Assembly (NCBI GenBank): GCA_036023115.1
Contig: JAYKKT010000090.1
Location: 35,297,001 to 35,361,000, forward strand
Reading direction: 5' to 3'
Length of the DNA: 64,000 nucleotides
Source: Brasenia schreberi
Taxonomy: Eukaryota; Streptophyta; Magnoliopsida; Nymphaeales; Cabombaceae
This document shows positions 61,501 through 64,000 of this stretch, in pieces. How positions within the stretch are numbered: the first letter of the stretch is position 1; each line of letters starts with the position of its first letter. A program made the position numbers and the translations under genes. The notes beneath the pieces were generated by a model. That model ran no database searches. It was not told where the DNA came from and saw only the letters and a program-made list of their open reading frames with translations.

Positions 61501-61640
61501 GCAACAAATACTTTGACATAATATTCTCAAAGAAAGTAACAAGGTTTACTTGTGAGTTCTAATTGCCACATGATAACTAGAAAACAATGTGTTCTCAAGA
61601 CATACCCCATGCTGTCATAGCCCATCACCAACGCCTCCCC
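1317..61640 (-). CDS. TOP3A: DNA topoisomerase 3-alpha, C-terminal 11 exons (partial gene)
   Basis: Type IA topoisomerase that, with RecQ helicase and RMI1, dissolves recombination intermediates in the nucleus (family knowledge). The joined exons are 61606-61640, 60623-60752, 37665-37717, 37486-37579, 22210-22248, 19428-19506, 19223-19294, 17787-17870, 2817-2948, 2528-2648 and 1317-1542, totalling 1065 nt, or 354 codons plus TGA. All introns are GT-AG and phases match at each junction. Domain order: end of the topoisomerase core ([21 protein letters not shown]), linker, C4 zinc ribbon (CTMCQESEM...), second Cys cluster (CTTC...GCIGGC), GRF finger (CDVCQMPC...), RG-rich stretch and terminal CCHC ([14 protein letters not shown]). 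Residues match Arabidopsis TOP3A as remembered. Introns of 14.8, 15.2 and 22.9 kb hold transposons. The 5' exons with the catalytic Tyr lie outside the window. Confidence 0.95.
2528..2648 (-). CDS. TOP3A: TOP3A exon 10 (GRF zinc finger)
   Basis: This 121-nt exon follows acceptor CATGCAG and ends at donor GTACGT. It reads [14 protein letters not shown], then [18 protein letters not shown] and QSRECNFF. Conserved Cys residues plus the RGRKFYTC core are the GRF finger, a single-stranded DNA binding module of the TOP3A C-terminus. Confidence 0.96.
2817..2948 (-). CDS. TOP3A: TOP3A exon 9 (low-complexity linker)
   Basis: This 132-nt exon follows acceptor TGTAG and ends at donor GTAATT. It reads [19 protein letters not shown], then a Ser/His/Pro-rich stretch ending IIPDSNA. 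The linker is poorly conserved and is supported by phase (1 to 1), splice sites and position. The CCHC knuckle that Arabidopsis carries in this linker is not seen. Confidence 0.85.
3548..3826 (-). repeat. 3' LTR of element A
   Basis: About 279 bp, ending TAACA on the plus strand and adjoining the polypurine tract. It aligns along its length with 17336-17623, with several substitutions and small indels. The divergence indicates an old insertion. Confidence 0.9.
3827..4261 (-). pseudogene. Element A RNase H and polyprotein C-terminus
   Basis: Reads [49 protein letters not shown] and [17 protein letters not shown], the Copia RNase H and terminal motifs. The frame upstream is cut at the GSIDD/RRSTSGY junction by element B and resumes at 7063. 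Confidence 0.85.
4262..4509 (-). repeat. 3' LTR of element B
   Basis: Begins TGTTAGAAAATG on the plus strand and ends CTTCTTAACC. It aligns with 6810-7062 with many substitutions. Confidence 0.82.
5145..5470. repeat. Diverged 176-bp tandem direct repeat inside element B
   Basis: AATAAGTGCA begins at 5151 and again at 5327, a period of 176 bp. Both units contain CCAATA, AACAACA, AAGCACCTTAAT and GGCCAACAAA in the same order, with substitutions and small gaps. The second unit appears shorter. Confidence 0.7.
6810..7062 (-). repeat. 5' LTR of element B
   Basis: Begins TGTTAGAAAACAC and ends CCTTCTTAACA on the plus strand. It abuts the primer binding site on its low-coordinate side. Confidence 0.82.
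7063..7905 (-). pseudogene. Element A reverse transcriptase fragments
   Basis: From high to low coordinates the blocks read [15 protein letters not shown]...[10 protein letters not shown], then [19 protein letters not shown] and [11 protein letters not shown], then ...[10 protein letters not shown]. These are RT motifs of Copia. The central part with the YVDD box is missing, apparently deleted near 7590. Element B interrupts the low-coordinate end and element C begins at 7906. Confidence 0.8.
7906..8233 (-). repeat. 3' LTR of element C
   Basis: Begins TGTCGATTTC and ends CTCCAACA on the plus strand. It has the same length as its partner at 13040-13367. Confidence 0.92.
8234..12540 (-). pseudogene. 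Element C gag-pol polyprotein, broken
   Basis: Reading from high to low: gag N-terminus ([19 protein letters not shown], near 12400), CCHC knuckle ([14 protein letters not shown], 11684-11730), protease ([11 protein letters not shown], near 11420), GAG-pre-integrase and integrase (10440-11270), integrase C-terminus ([16 protein letters not shown], near 10250), RT ([17 protein letters not shown] near 9210) and RNase H ([13 protein letters not shown], ending near 8241). Stops and frameshifts separate the blocks. A 24-bp in-frame tandem duplication lies at 8746-8793. Confidence 0.88.
13040..13367 (-). repeat. 5' LTR of element C
   Basis: Begins TGTTGATTTC and ends CTCCAACA on the plus strand, followed by TSD TCTTA. 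Confidence 0.92.
13373..15774 (-). pseudogene. Element A integrase, protease and gag, broken
   Basis: Continues element A beyond element C. It reads GAG-pre-integrase ([14 protein letters not shown], near 14500), protease ([13 protein letters not shown], near 14980), a degraded CCHC knuckle (CSHCGN, near 15260) and gag (15560-15774). The upstream gag continues after the hAT insertion at 16844. Stops and frameshifts are frequent. Confidence 0.82.
15783..16835. mobile_element. hAT-family deletion derivative with palindromic subterminal repeats
   Basis: 1053 bp bounded by CAGTGTT...AACACTG and flanked by the 8-bp target duplication GTATTAAA (15775-15782 and 16836-16843), as expected for hAT. 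Both ends are rich in CGTATCG/CGATACG units. A perfect 24-bp palindrome lies at 15799-15822. The 3' part (16290-16620) matches the 3' part of the larger copy at 46472-49738. A second element start (CAGTGTTATCCG) occurs at 16207. Confidence 0.88.
16844..17335 (-). pseudogene. Element A gag N-terminus and leader
   Basis: On the minus strand this reads IKFDEKNY and [12 protein letters not shown], typical of the start of Copia gag, then passes into the region adjoining the 5' LTR. Stops are present. It joins the gag fragment ending at 15774 when the hAT insertion is removed. Confidence 0.7.
17336..17623 (-). repeat. 5' LTR of element A
   Basis: About 288 bp, the partner of 3548-3826. The expected terminal TG is TA on this copy. 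Target duplication GTAAC follows immediately. Confidence 0.9.
17787..17870 (-). CDS. TOP3A: TOP3A exon 8 ([20 protein letters not shown])
   Basis: This 84-nt exon follows acceptor TTCAG and ends at donor GTACTC. It reads [20 protein letters not shown] followed by SRNLSAAP. The CxxxC pair completes the second Cys cluster. The 14,838-bp intron that follows contains element A. Confidence 0.95.
17871..19222. other. TOP3A intron 7, no recognised element
   Basis: 1352 bp between exons 8 and 7. I see no transposon ends, coding blocks or repeats. Short open frames on both strands look like chance. Confidence 0.6.
19223..19294 (-). CDS. TOP3A: TOP3A exon 7 ([17 protein letters not shown])
   Basis: This 72-nt exon starts after TTTCCAG and ends at donor GTGTGT. 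It reads [17 protein letters not shown], then TFSVDHL and a split Gly codon. It corresponds to the VYKILFKFRQIGIPP stretch of Arabidopsis TOP3A. A 133-bp intron separates it from exon 6. Confidence 0.95.
19428..19506 (-). CDS. TOP3A: TOP3A exon 6 (CRNAVWLPG...CTTCVP)
   Basis: This 79-nt exon follows acceptor CCCTAG and ends at donor GTGCAT. It reads [15 protein letters not shown], then [11 protein letters not shown] plus one base. It completes the first ribbon and opens a second Cys cluster (CTTC). Confidence 0.93.
19940..21870 (+). mobile_element. Copia relic E, 5' truncated
   Basis: Decayed pol in the antisense direction to TOP3A within the 2.7-kb intron 5 (19507-22209). Blocks include [10 protein letters not shown] near 20480, FYVDDIIIT near 20805, [17 protein letters not shown] near 20880, [10 protein letters not shown] near 21290 and a degraded RNase H. 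The polypurine tract GAGGGGGAG at about 21729 precedes an LTR-like TGTTAAAATATGATG at 21737. The LTR end near 21870 is a guess and no 5' LTR was found. Confidence 0.75.
22210..22248 (-). CDS. TOP3A: TOP3A exon 5, 39-nt exon ([13 protein letters not shown])
   Basis: This exon of 13 complete codons reads [13 protein letters not shown], between acceptor CTGCAG and donor GTAAGT. It supplies the third Cys of the C4 ribbon and joins exon 6 as [15 protein letters not shown], matching the plant TOP3A ribbon. It is isolated between introns of 15.2 and 2.7 kb. Confidence 0.92.
22663..22944 (+). mobile_element. RTE-type LINE, 5'-truncated 3' tail
   Basis: About 280 bp encoding the C-terminal RTE segment: [13 protein letters not shown] start, [14 protein letters not shown] middle, [14 protein letters not shown] motif, then CATGTAGCTGACCC and a (TTG)n tail. 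It matches the 3' ends at 27831-29331 and 42523-42800. It lies in TOP3A intron 4 between exon 5 and element F. Confidence 0.85.
23053..23148. repeat. AT/TG microsatellite
   Basis: Runs of (AT)n broken by GT steps, ending in (TG)n. Element F begins at 23149 at its edge. TG-rich sequence resumes after the other end of F at 37038, suggesting that F landed in the microsatellite. Confidence 0.85.
23149..23405 (-). repeat. 3' LTR of element F
   Basis: Begins TGTTAGAGTTTATTG and ends TCTTCAACA on the plus strand, followed by the polypurine tract region CTCCCCCTCAAG. Confidence 0.9.
23406..26234 (-). pseudogene. Element F integrase, RT and RNase H, broken
   Basis: Reading from high to low: GAG-pre/integrase ([11 protein letters not shown] near 26230, [15 protein letters not shown] near 25880), integrase C-terminus, RT ([20 protein letters not shown] near 24830; VYLDDIIIT near 24390) and RNase H fragments with DADRA near 23890. 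Multiple stops and frameshifts. Confidence 0.83.
26240..26528 (+). repeat. 5' LTR of element G
   Basis: Begins TGTTGAAGAATACG and ends TTTTTCAACA, directly followed by the primer site. Contains a GA-rich tract near 26400. Confidence 0.9.
26861..27500 (+). pseudogene. Captured PLS-class PPR-DYW gene fragment
   Basis: Successive frames read [20 protein letters not shown], then [49 protein letters not shown] and [17 protein letters not shown], the helical repeats of a PLS-type PPR protein. The text then jumps to [34 protein letters not shown], a stop, and [18 protein letters not shown], which is the E/DYW-region sequence of plant organelle RNA-editing factors. The central repeats are missing, and stops and frameshifts rule out function. 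It lies directly downstream of G's 5' LTR and leader. It resembles mitochondrial PPRs of the At1g56690 type, from memory. Confidence 0.85.
27600..27830 (+). pseudogene. Second PPR fragment in element G
   Basis: Blocks read [40 protein letters not shown] and [18 protein letters not shown] in shifting frames, again PLS-type PPR repeats. A LINE insertion at 27831 interrupts it within HVFD, and that sequence is duplicated after the LINE as target site. Whether it came from the same gene as 26861-27500 is not clear. Confidence 0.78.
27831..29331 (-). mobile_element. RTE-type LINE, 5'-truncated, with 19-bp TSD
   Basis: 1501 bp flanked by a perfect 19-bp target duplication (27812-27830 and 29332-29350). 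On the minus strand it starts inside the RT domain and reads [43 protein letters not shown] and FLDDIVSV, then the C-terminal RTE motifs [10 protein letters not shown] and [10 protein letters not shown]. It ends in (TTG)n, seen on the plus strand as CAACAACAAC at 27831. Stops separate the 217- and 115-residue blocks. Inserted in the PPR fragment of G. Confidence 0.93.
29351..29942 (+). pseudogene. Unidentified coding-like block of element G
   Basis: After the LINE target duplication the sequence reads [20 protein letters not shown], a heptad-like coiled coil, then a stop. A later open frame from about 29710 reads [15 protein letters not shown] and [18 protein letters not shown] cannot assign a family. 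It could be more captured host sequence or gag relic. Element H interrupts it at 29943. Confidence 0.4.
29943..30246 (+). repeat. 5' LTR of element H
   Basis: 304 bp, TGTTATTGTAATG to AAATATTTACA. Contains a TATA-like TCTATAAATACT near 30053. The inverted repeat GTTGGGGACCCCAAC lies near its start. Confidence 0.93.
30433..34282 (+). pseudogene. Element H gag-pol polyprotein, broken
   Basis: Gag starts at 30433 ([16 protein letters not shown]) and reads to a stop at 30856, then continues [16 protein letters not shown]. The CCHC knuckle [10 protein letters not shown] is followed by a stop near 31178. Protease is altered ([11 protein letters not shown], near 31335). Integrase blocks include [14 protein letters not shown] and [12 protein letters not shown], and the RT has [17 protein letters not shown] and YVDDMIILG near 33412. 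RNase H reads [13 protein letters not shown] and [13 protein letters not shown], ending LDKLSVYTP at 34279. At least several stops and frameshifts are present, so it is not expected to be active. Confidence 0.88.
34295..34676 (+). repeat. 3' LTR of element H, with 52-bp tandem duplication and hairpin
   Basis: 382 bp. The first 52 bp (34295-34346) are repeated at 34347-34398 with few changes. A near-perfect inverted repeat with 13-bp arms lies at 34403-34430 (GCTAGTGCTGGCC, AA, GGCTAGCACTAGC). Both are absent from the 5' LTR. The remainder matches the 5' LTR closely. Confidence 0.92.
34841..35138 (+). repeat. 3' LTR of element G
   Basis: Begins TGTTGAAGAATATG and ends TTCTAACA, preceded by the polypurine tract. 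It aligns with 26240-26528 throughout, with substitutions and small indels. Confidence 0.9.
35144..36782 (-). pseudogene. Element F gag and protease, broken
   Basis: Protease block reads [15 protein letters not shown] near 35350. The CCHC knuckle [14 protein letters not shown] lies near 35640. Degraded gag runs up to the 5' LTR, and the primer site is at the boundary with 36783. A 37-bp tandem duplication is at 35370-35443. Confidence 0.8.
36783..37037 (-). repeat. 5' LTR of element F
   Basis: Aligns with 23149-23405. It is preceded on the plus strand by GGCTCTGATACCA, the complement of the initiator-Met primer site. Confidence 0.9.
37486..37579 (-). CDS. TOP3A: TOP3A exon 4 (C4 zinc ribbon, first half)
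   Basis: This 94-nt exon follows acceptor CCCACAG and ends at donor GTAAGT. It encodes [16 protein letters not shown] followed by [15 protein letters not shown]. The CxxC pair is the first half of the topoisomerase C4 zinc ribbon. It ends in phase 0. The next intron is 15,237 bp. Confidence 0.95.
37665..37717 (-). CDS. TOP3A: TOP3A exon 3 ([18 protein letters not shown])
   Basis: This 53-nt exon reads [17 protein letters not shown] plus a split Arg codon, directly continuing CFLD of exon 2. The acceptor is TATAG and the donor GTGGTT. Only 85 bp separate it from exon 4, while 22.9 kb separate it from exon 2. Confidence 0.93.
37718..38473. other. TOP3A intron 2, segment before element I
   Basis: About 750 bp of the 22.9-kb intron between exon 3 and element I. 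No coding domain was recognised. CT-rich and GA-rich runs occur near 38240 and 38310. A possible decayed LTR-like sequence around 37850-38080 could not be bounded. Confidence 0.4.
38474..38822 (+). repeat. 5' LTR of element I
   Basis: 349 bp from TGTTAAAATGTAATAGG to TTTTTTACA. A TATA-like CTATAAATAG lies near 38621. Confidence 0.92.
38840..39394 (+). pseudogene. Element I gag, N-terminal part
   Basis: Decayed frames resemble element H gag: [24 protein letters not shown], then [16 protein letters not shown] and [15 protein letters not shown]. It is cut by the LINE at 39395 and resumes near 43347 as [11 protein letters not shown]. Stops present. Confidence 0.8.
39487..41966 (+). pseudogene. 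LINE ORF: AP endonuclease and reverse transcriptase, broken
   Basis: Endonuclease motifs: [48 protein letters not shown] and [11 protein letters not shown]. An in-frame TGA at 39757 splits them. The main frame runs to 41007, where a small indel shifts it; RT continues [45 protein letters not shown] and GSTLSPYLF. The catalytic box reads [10 protein letters not shown], with the second Asp changed to Gly. The remaining frame ends near 41966. It copies itself by target-primed reverse transcription when intact (family knowledge); this copy cannot. Confidence 0.9.
42141..42522 (-). mobile_element. LINE inserted antisense into a LINE of the same family
   Basis: 382-bp 5'-truncated RTE copy with a perfect 18-bp target duplication (42123-42140 and 42523-42540). 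On the minus strand it encodes [37 protein letters not shown] and [14 protein letters not shown], then the (TTG)n tail. It interrupts the C-terminal region of the host LINE. Confidence 0.94.
42803..43346 (+). mobile_element. Third LINE 3' copy, tandem with the long LINE
   Basis: A 5'-truncated RTE copy beginning at ATGGAGATGTTACTCATAG, immediately after the (TTG)n tail of the long LINE and in the same orientation. It encodes [17 protein letters not shown] and [13 protein letters not shown], ending GGCTTAGTTGTG. Element I gag resumes right after it. Confidence 0.88.
43347..45631 (+). pseudogene. Element I gag end, protease, integrase and RT start, broken
   Basis: After the LINE block: [11 protein letters not shown] gag, a degraded knuckle ([11 protein letters not shown], first Cys lost), protease [19 protein letters not shown] near 43875, GAG-pre-integrase ([12 protein letters not shown] near 44250), integrase to about 45140 ([19 protein letters not shown]) and RT start ([10 protein letters not shown] near 45500). 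The SINE-like unit interrupts the RT just after VARMT. Confidence 0.83.
45643..45801 (-). mobile_element. SINE-like element, copy 1, with LINE-type tail
   Basis: 159 bp flanked by the exact 11-bp duplication TAGAATGACTA (45632-45642 and 45802-45812). On the minus strand it has AAGCCCGGATAAAGGA, GTAAAACTTTGTCAG, then GCCGACCCCATG and a TTG-like tail (TTGTAGTTGTAGTAG). The tail region matches the RTE LINE 3' end. The 5' part matches copy 2 at 52841-53048. It resembles the angiosperm Au-SINE type, unconfirmed. Confidence 0.85.
45802..46463 (+). pseudogene. Element I RT, central part
   Basis: Resumes after the SINE-like unit: [35 protein letters not shown], then [17 protein letters not shown] near 46110, where the usual YVDD reads YIDN. 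Further blocks are [17 protein letters not shown] and [15 protein letters not shown]. It is cut by the hAT insertion. Confidence 0.83.
46472..49738 (+). mobile_element. hAT transposon with degraded transposase
   Basis: 3267 bp with exact 8-bp target duplication CTTTCAGC (46464-46471 and 49739-49746). Ends read TAGTGTTATCCG and AACAACACAG. Both termini are packed with CGTATCG/CGATACG units; an inverted repeat with 13-bp arms spans 46488-46519. The inside carries a BED-like region, DUF659-like segment and hAT C-terminal dimerisation domain. The deletion derivative at 15783-16835 belongs to the same family. Confidence 0.93.
46880..49083 (+). pseudogene. hAT transposase, broken
   Basis: The first block, 309 codons open to 47809, has a BED-like stretch ([19 protein letters not shown]...HHLAG) with a Cys replaced. 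It continues with a DUF659-like segment ([26 protein letters not shown]). After a stop and shifts it reads [16 protein letters not shown] and [13 protein letters not shown]. The last block, 48859-49083, holds the dimerisation domain ([30 protein letters not shown]). The likely start is the [15 protein letters not shown] methionine at about 47009. Frameshifts rule out activity. It catalyses cut-and-paste transposition when intact (family knowledge). Confidence 0.88.
49747..50231 (+). pseudogene. Element I RNase H and polyprotein end
   Basis: After the hAT insertion the text reads [20 protein letters not shown] and DDEWRSQ-like blocks. Then come RNase H motifs resembling [19 protein letters not shown] and [10 protein letters not shown] just before the 3' LTR, with stops and shifts. 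Confidence 0.75.
50232..50640 (+). repeat. 3' LTR of element I, with U3 hairpin
   Basis: 409 bp, starting TGTTAAAATGTAATAG. It matches the 5' LTR but holds extra sequence, including a perfect 12-bp inverted repeat (CAACTAGCCGTT, 7-nt loop, AACGGCTAGTTG) at 50327-50357 that the 5' LTR lacks. Confidence 0.92.
50859..51670 (+). pseudogene. Degraded Copia-like leader and gag relic
   Basis: TGGTAGTAGAGCC at about 50860 looks like a decayed initiator-Met primer site. It is followed by gag-like text: [27 protein letters not shown] and, from 51221, [20 protein letters not shown]. No protease or pol follows. The LTR that should precede it is probably in 50646-50858 but was not bounded. Confidence 0.5.
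51963..52275 (+). repeat. Solo-LTR-like sequence
   Basis: About 310 bp from TGTTAACTTGTAATAGG to ATCAACTACA, with CTATAAATAGAGG, CCCAACGGCTA and CACCAAGTGTTTGG in the same order as in the LTRs of element I. It looks like a related LTR with no partner recognised. No matching target duplication was found. Confidence 0.55.
52469..52756 (-). repeat. 3' LTR of element D
   Basis: Begins CGCTAATTTCAG, where the partner has TGTTAATTTCAG, and ends TTTCTAACA on the plus strand. Confidence 0.9.
52841..53048 (+). mobile_element. SINE-like element, copy 2, with LINE-type tail
   Basis: About 208 bp with near-matching 10-bp flanks TGTTGATGGC (52831-52840) and TGCCGATGGC (53049-53058). The first half includes CAAGCCCGGATAAAGGAG and TAAAACTTTGTCGAACTT. 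The second half (ATGTGGAAACAAAGAATTC, CATGTAGCCGACCCCG and the TTG tail) matches the RTE LINE 3' end. Inserted in element D. Confidence 0.82.
55873..56553. mobile_element. Non-autonomous DNA transposon with palindromic ends
   Basis: 681 bp with exact 9-bp flanks CTCACGACC (55864-55872 and 56554-56562). Ends TAAGTCAC and GTGACATAG are inverted. Subterminal GACACC/GGTGTC repeats include a palindrome at 55933-55951. No transposase frame. Flank length allows a Mutator-like (9 bp) or hAT (8 bp) assignment. A related 5' end lies at 62628. Confidence 0.78.
58449..58737 (-). repeat. 5' LTR of element D
   Basis: Begins TGTTAATTTCAG and ends CTTCAACA on the plus strand, and is closely similar to 52469-52756. 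Confidence 0.92.
58743..59589. other. TOP3A intron 2, segment after element D
   Basis: No transposon boundary or coding domain recognised. Short frames at 58836-59114 on both strands show no family features. Confidence 0.4.
59590..60180 (+). mobile_element. Very decayed LINE remnant
   Basis: Scattered similarity to the RT core of the RTE LINE: CACATGATGTTCATTGATTT at about 59747, TGTTGGAGAACCTTGAAGAA at about 59803, ATATTAACCTTACGAAGCAT, then GATGAAGTGTCTTGGTGCAT near 59980. Spacing agrees with the intact copies but almost no frame survives. Confidence 0.6.
60623..60752 (-). CDS. TOP3A: TOP3A exon 2 (YELWKPYLR...KACFLD)
   Basis: This 130-nt exon runs from acceptor TTCTTAG to donor GTAAGC. 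It encodes [17 protein letters not shown], then [20 protein letters not shown], the end of the topoisomerase core. It ends in phase 0. The intron that follows is 22,905 bp and holds elements I and D. Confidence 0.95.
60753..61605. other. TOP3A intron 1, no recognised element
   Basis: 853 bp between the first two visible exons. No transposon ends or coding blocks were recognised. Confidence 0.6.
61606..61640 (-). CDS. TOP3A: TOP3A exon 1 of those visible ([12 protein letters not shown])
   Basis: This 35-nt exon has acceptor TTGCAG upstream and donor GTATG downstream. It reads [12 protein letters not shown], with the last Gly codon split (phase 2) and completed by exon 2. It matches the type IA core motif just before YELWKP in plant TOP3A. 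The next exon upstream is not in the window. Confidence 0.92.
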
Positions 61641-62115
61641 CTGCAATTAAGAAAAATGTTTCCAACAAGAACATTAGATTCAAGTACAAACAGAAAAATA
61701 AGTTAAAATATAAGATATGGAGATCACCGATGGGTGGTAGGTGTGCATACTTATGTACCAGCATACAGGTATACGTAGCTATTATATAATATCCATACGT
61801 TGTGGGTATGCAGAGTAAGAGAGAGTATGGGTGTCTGTGAGTCCAAAGAGTGTGATAGGATGATTTCTAACAGCGCACCCCACCCCACCCCCCCGGGTGC
61901 ATTGTTGCATATGTATGTACTTATGTACCAGCACATTTATAGTGCTTGAAAAGAAAAGAGCTCAGAAACTTATTTCTTGCCTTTAGCATACAAAATAAGA
62001 TAAAACATAACAACAAACAACTTGAAGGGTTTTACCATAGGACATGGATTTCCAAAATCAACATGCACATATTCATGCATGAATACATAGATAAACACAT
62101 AAGCACAACAGATAC

Positions 62116-62139
62116 ACACACACACACACACACACACAC

Positions 62140-62197
<58 letters not shown>
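62116..62197. repeat. (CA)n(TA)n microsatellite
   Basis: A run of CA dinucleotides followed by a long TA run. It closes unit 1 of the local duplication. Confidence 0.95.
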
Positions 62198-62200
<3 letters not shown>

Positions 62201-62285
62201 TCAGTGAGTGTGATAGAACTAACCCCCCTCCCCACTGTTGAATGGTTGCACACACATGCACATATATGGTGTTTGAAAAGAAAAA

Positions 62286-62412
62286 CGCTCGCACCAAGAG
62301 AGTTAGCTCAACAGCAGGGCGCTCTAGCATTGTTGCTACTGGTAGGGAGTTTGACTCCCAGAGGGTGCATGTGTGGGTGTGTTTTAGGCTTCGGCCTCCT
62401 CTTATAACCAAA
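62286..62412 (+). mobile_element. tRNA-derived SINE
   Basis: Contains a box-A-like GTTAGCTCAACAGC and a box-B-like GGGAGTTTGACTCCC about 45 bp apart, then TTAGGCTTCGGCCTCC and an A-rich tail. It is flanked by GAAAAGAAAA-type repeats. The homologous site in unit 1 (about 61950) lacks it, which supports a separate insertion. It is not a functional tRNA, since the cloverleaf is not maintained. Confidence 0.75.
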
Positions 62413-62627
62413 GAAAAAAGAAAAGAACTCAGAAAATTATTTTCTTGCCTTTGGCATAGAAAATAAAATAAACAATAGCAATAAATAACTTGAAAGGTCT
62501 TATGAAAGGAGACTGATTTTCAAAATTAACATGCACATATACATGCATGAATACATAGATAAACCCATACACAAATACACGCATGCGCACACACATATAC
62601 ATATAGAGAGAGGGGGGGTATGGACTA

Positions 62628-62720
62628 TGTCACATAGACACTTCTAGGGAGTGAGCCCTGACATGGGTATAACAGAGATACCAATGCCGATACAGTGTCA
62701 GACACAAAAAATGTCACTCA
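62628..62720 (+). mobile_element. Partial end of the 55873-56553 DNA transposon family
   Basis: TGTCACATAGACACTTCTAG at 62628 matches the left end of the transposon at 55873, and a degraded GACAC/GTGTC-rich stretch follows. No opposite end was found. Confidence 0.55.
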
Positions 62721-62884
62721 AGATGTCCAACACGATCAACGTGTCACAGGTCATCTTCGATCAAAAATAGCCTTGATCACCATTTCGAAGTCTATTTTTG
62801 CCCAAAACTTAGGGGGAAAACTAGGTCTTCACTTACCTTTTATGTGTTATTTGTCGTTGTTTTCCTCTGACCAGCAGAAGAAAT

Positions 62885-62915
62885 GGAGAGAGAGAGAGAG
62901 AGAGAAAGAGAAAAG
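62885..62915 (+). repeat. (GA)n microsatellite
   Basis: A GA dinucleotide run followed by GA-rich sequence to about 63135. Confidence 0.85.
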
Positions 62916-63189
62916 GCACTGAAGGTGGCATGAGTGACAGAGGAAGGAGAGATTGAGTGGGGCGGGAGTCAAGTTCCATGGGGAAGCTAGAGACTTAAGA
63001 GTGTCATTGGTGAGAGAGAGAGTGAAAGGGGGTTAGAGAGTGGACATGAGAGAGTAAGGGGTGGGTTCAGACGAGAGAGAGGGTGGGCAGGGATAGTGTC
63101 GGGGAGGCATGGGTAAAGGTGGAGGGAATAGGGAGAGTGTGGGGGTAGTAGATACCATATGGGAGGCAAATGTTAAAACGATGGTGATT

Positions 63190-64000
63190 TTAAATTTTAA
63201 AAATTGACAGTCATTTTAAATTTAAAAGAAGTTTGAAATAAATAACTATGTTCCTCGCCCATGCATATTGTACAAAACAATATGACAAGACATTTTGTGA
63301 TACAGTTATTTATTGCATCCATTTTCTACCAATACAATACATATCTTGCAATAGGATAGATGTGGATAATGCTATTTCAGATACAAAACAATTACCAGTT
63401 ATTCCATAAATCAAGGCCAATATAGTTCTACAGTTGGAAGCTAGAAGTGCAAGAGGAGATTGAAGCTCTTTCTTGTGACGTTATTCAATATGACTTTAGA
63501 AATGGGACCGGTTGATTGCCTACAGATGATGCTATGTATTAGAGTTTAGAACTTAAGTTTTTCTTCAATGCTTAGAACTTTAGAAGCTTATAAGTAGAAT
63601 TTGCACATTGCTAATTGCCTAATACAATTCTAAACTTCTCATTTTTTCTGTTGCACAGTTTTCATATTTAACCTTCAAATGGCACATGCAGATTCAAGGA
63701 TATGAGAAGTGTTTCTTGACGTTTTTTGGTACCTTTGGTAATTTTGGGGTTTTTCTCTTTCCATACAAATAAAATACAATGTATGTGATACGGTTCAGTG
63801 TTGTAACATATTGTATTACTACAGGTTTGCAATAAGGGTCCATATTGCTGCTCACATCATTGCTTAATAGTAGGTTTAAAATACAGGGTCCATATCCGCT
63901 ACATGCAAGATTTCCTAATACTTACGCTTCATTACTTTACATTACAGTTTAGTATGTGAAATACATATAAGGATCTTCTCCAGATGATTTCATACATACA
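63190..64000. other. TOP3A upstream intron, no recognised element
   Basis: No exon continuing TOP3A upstream of [12 protein letters not shown] was found up to 64000. No transposon ends were recognised. Confidence 0.5.

Larger units (their letters stand above)
61845..62600 (+). repeat. Diverged direct duplication, about 0.4 kb spacing
   Basis: Unit 1 (about 61845-62112) and unit 2 (about 62200-62590) share GAGTGTGATAG, a C-rich run, TTGAAAAGAAAA, AACTCAGAAA-type sequence, TTTCTTGCCTTT, AACTTGAA and ACATGCATGAATACATAG in the same order. Unit 2 also contains a SINE that unit 1 lacks. Confidence 0.75.

Noticed and set aside
62286..62360. tRNA gene-like sequence with box A and box B
   Set aside because: The stems do not form a credible cloverleaf, the A-rich tail and flanking repeats indicate a SINE, and the empty paralogous site shows that it inserted.
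1..64000. CRISPR arrays, bacterial operons or an endogenous pararetrovirus
   Set aside because: Repeats found are LTRs, LINE or SINE tails, microsatellites and hAT ends. All pol regions are in Copia order or RTE LINE order, and no movement-protein or caulimovirus-type domain was recognised.

Overview
This is nuclear DNA from a flowering plant. It is AT-rich and intron-rich, with no operon-like gene packing. It holds nested Copia LTR retrotransposons, RTE-type LINEs ending in (TTG)n, SINE-like elements and DNA transposons with subterminal palindromes. Very long introns filled with old transposons suggest a large-genome angiosperm; a magnoliid or early-diverging lineage is only a guess.

One host gene explains the window. 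On the minus strand, eleven exons between 61640 and 1317 encode the C-terminal 354 residues of DNA topoisomerase 3-alpha (TOP3A). They cover the end of the type IA topoisomerase core, C4 zinc ribbons, a GRF zinc finger and a terminal CCHC knuckle. All internal introns visible are GT-AG, the phases agree at every junction, and the joined frame has no stop before the terminal TGA. Upstream exons lie beyond position 64000. About 1 kb of exon is spread over about 60 kb because three introns were inflated by transposons: 2949-17786, 22249-37485 and 37718-60622.

Layout. 1-1316: downstream flank. 1317-2948: last three exons. 2949-17786: Copia element A (3548-17623, TSD GTAAC), holding element B (4262-7062, no coding capacity), Copia element C (7906-13367, TSD TCTTA) and a hAT derivative (15783-16835). 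17787-22248: exons 8 to 5 and a Copia relic E. 22249-37485: a LINE tail, then Copia F (23149-37037). F holds LTR element G (26240-35138), which carries broken PPR-DYW gene pieces, a LINE (27831-29331) and Copia H (29943-34676, TSD CCAAC). 37486-37717: exons 4 and 3. 37718-60622: Copia I (38474-50640, TSD CATAT) with LINEs, a SINE-like insert and a hAT transposon; a gag relic; an LTR-like relic; Copia D (52469-58737, TSD GTATG) with a SINE-like insert and a small DNA transposon; and a decayed LINE. 60623-61640: exons 2 and 1. 61641-64000: upstream intron with a local duplication, a tRNA-derived SINE and microsatellites.

The gene appears intact, while every transposon reading frame examined is broken. 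The notable items are the size and architecture of TOP3A, the PPR-carrying LTR element G, and several insertions whose history can be read directly from target-site duplications.
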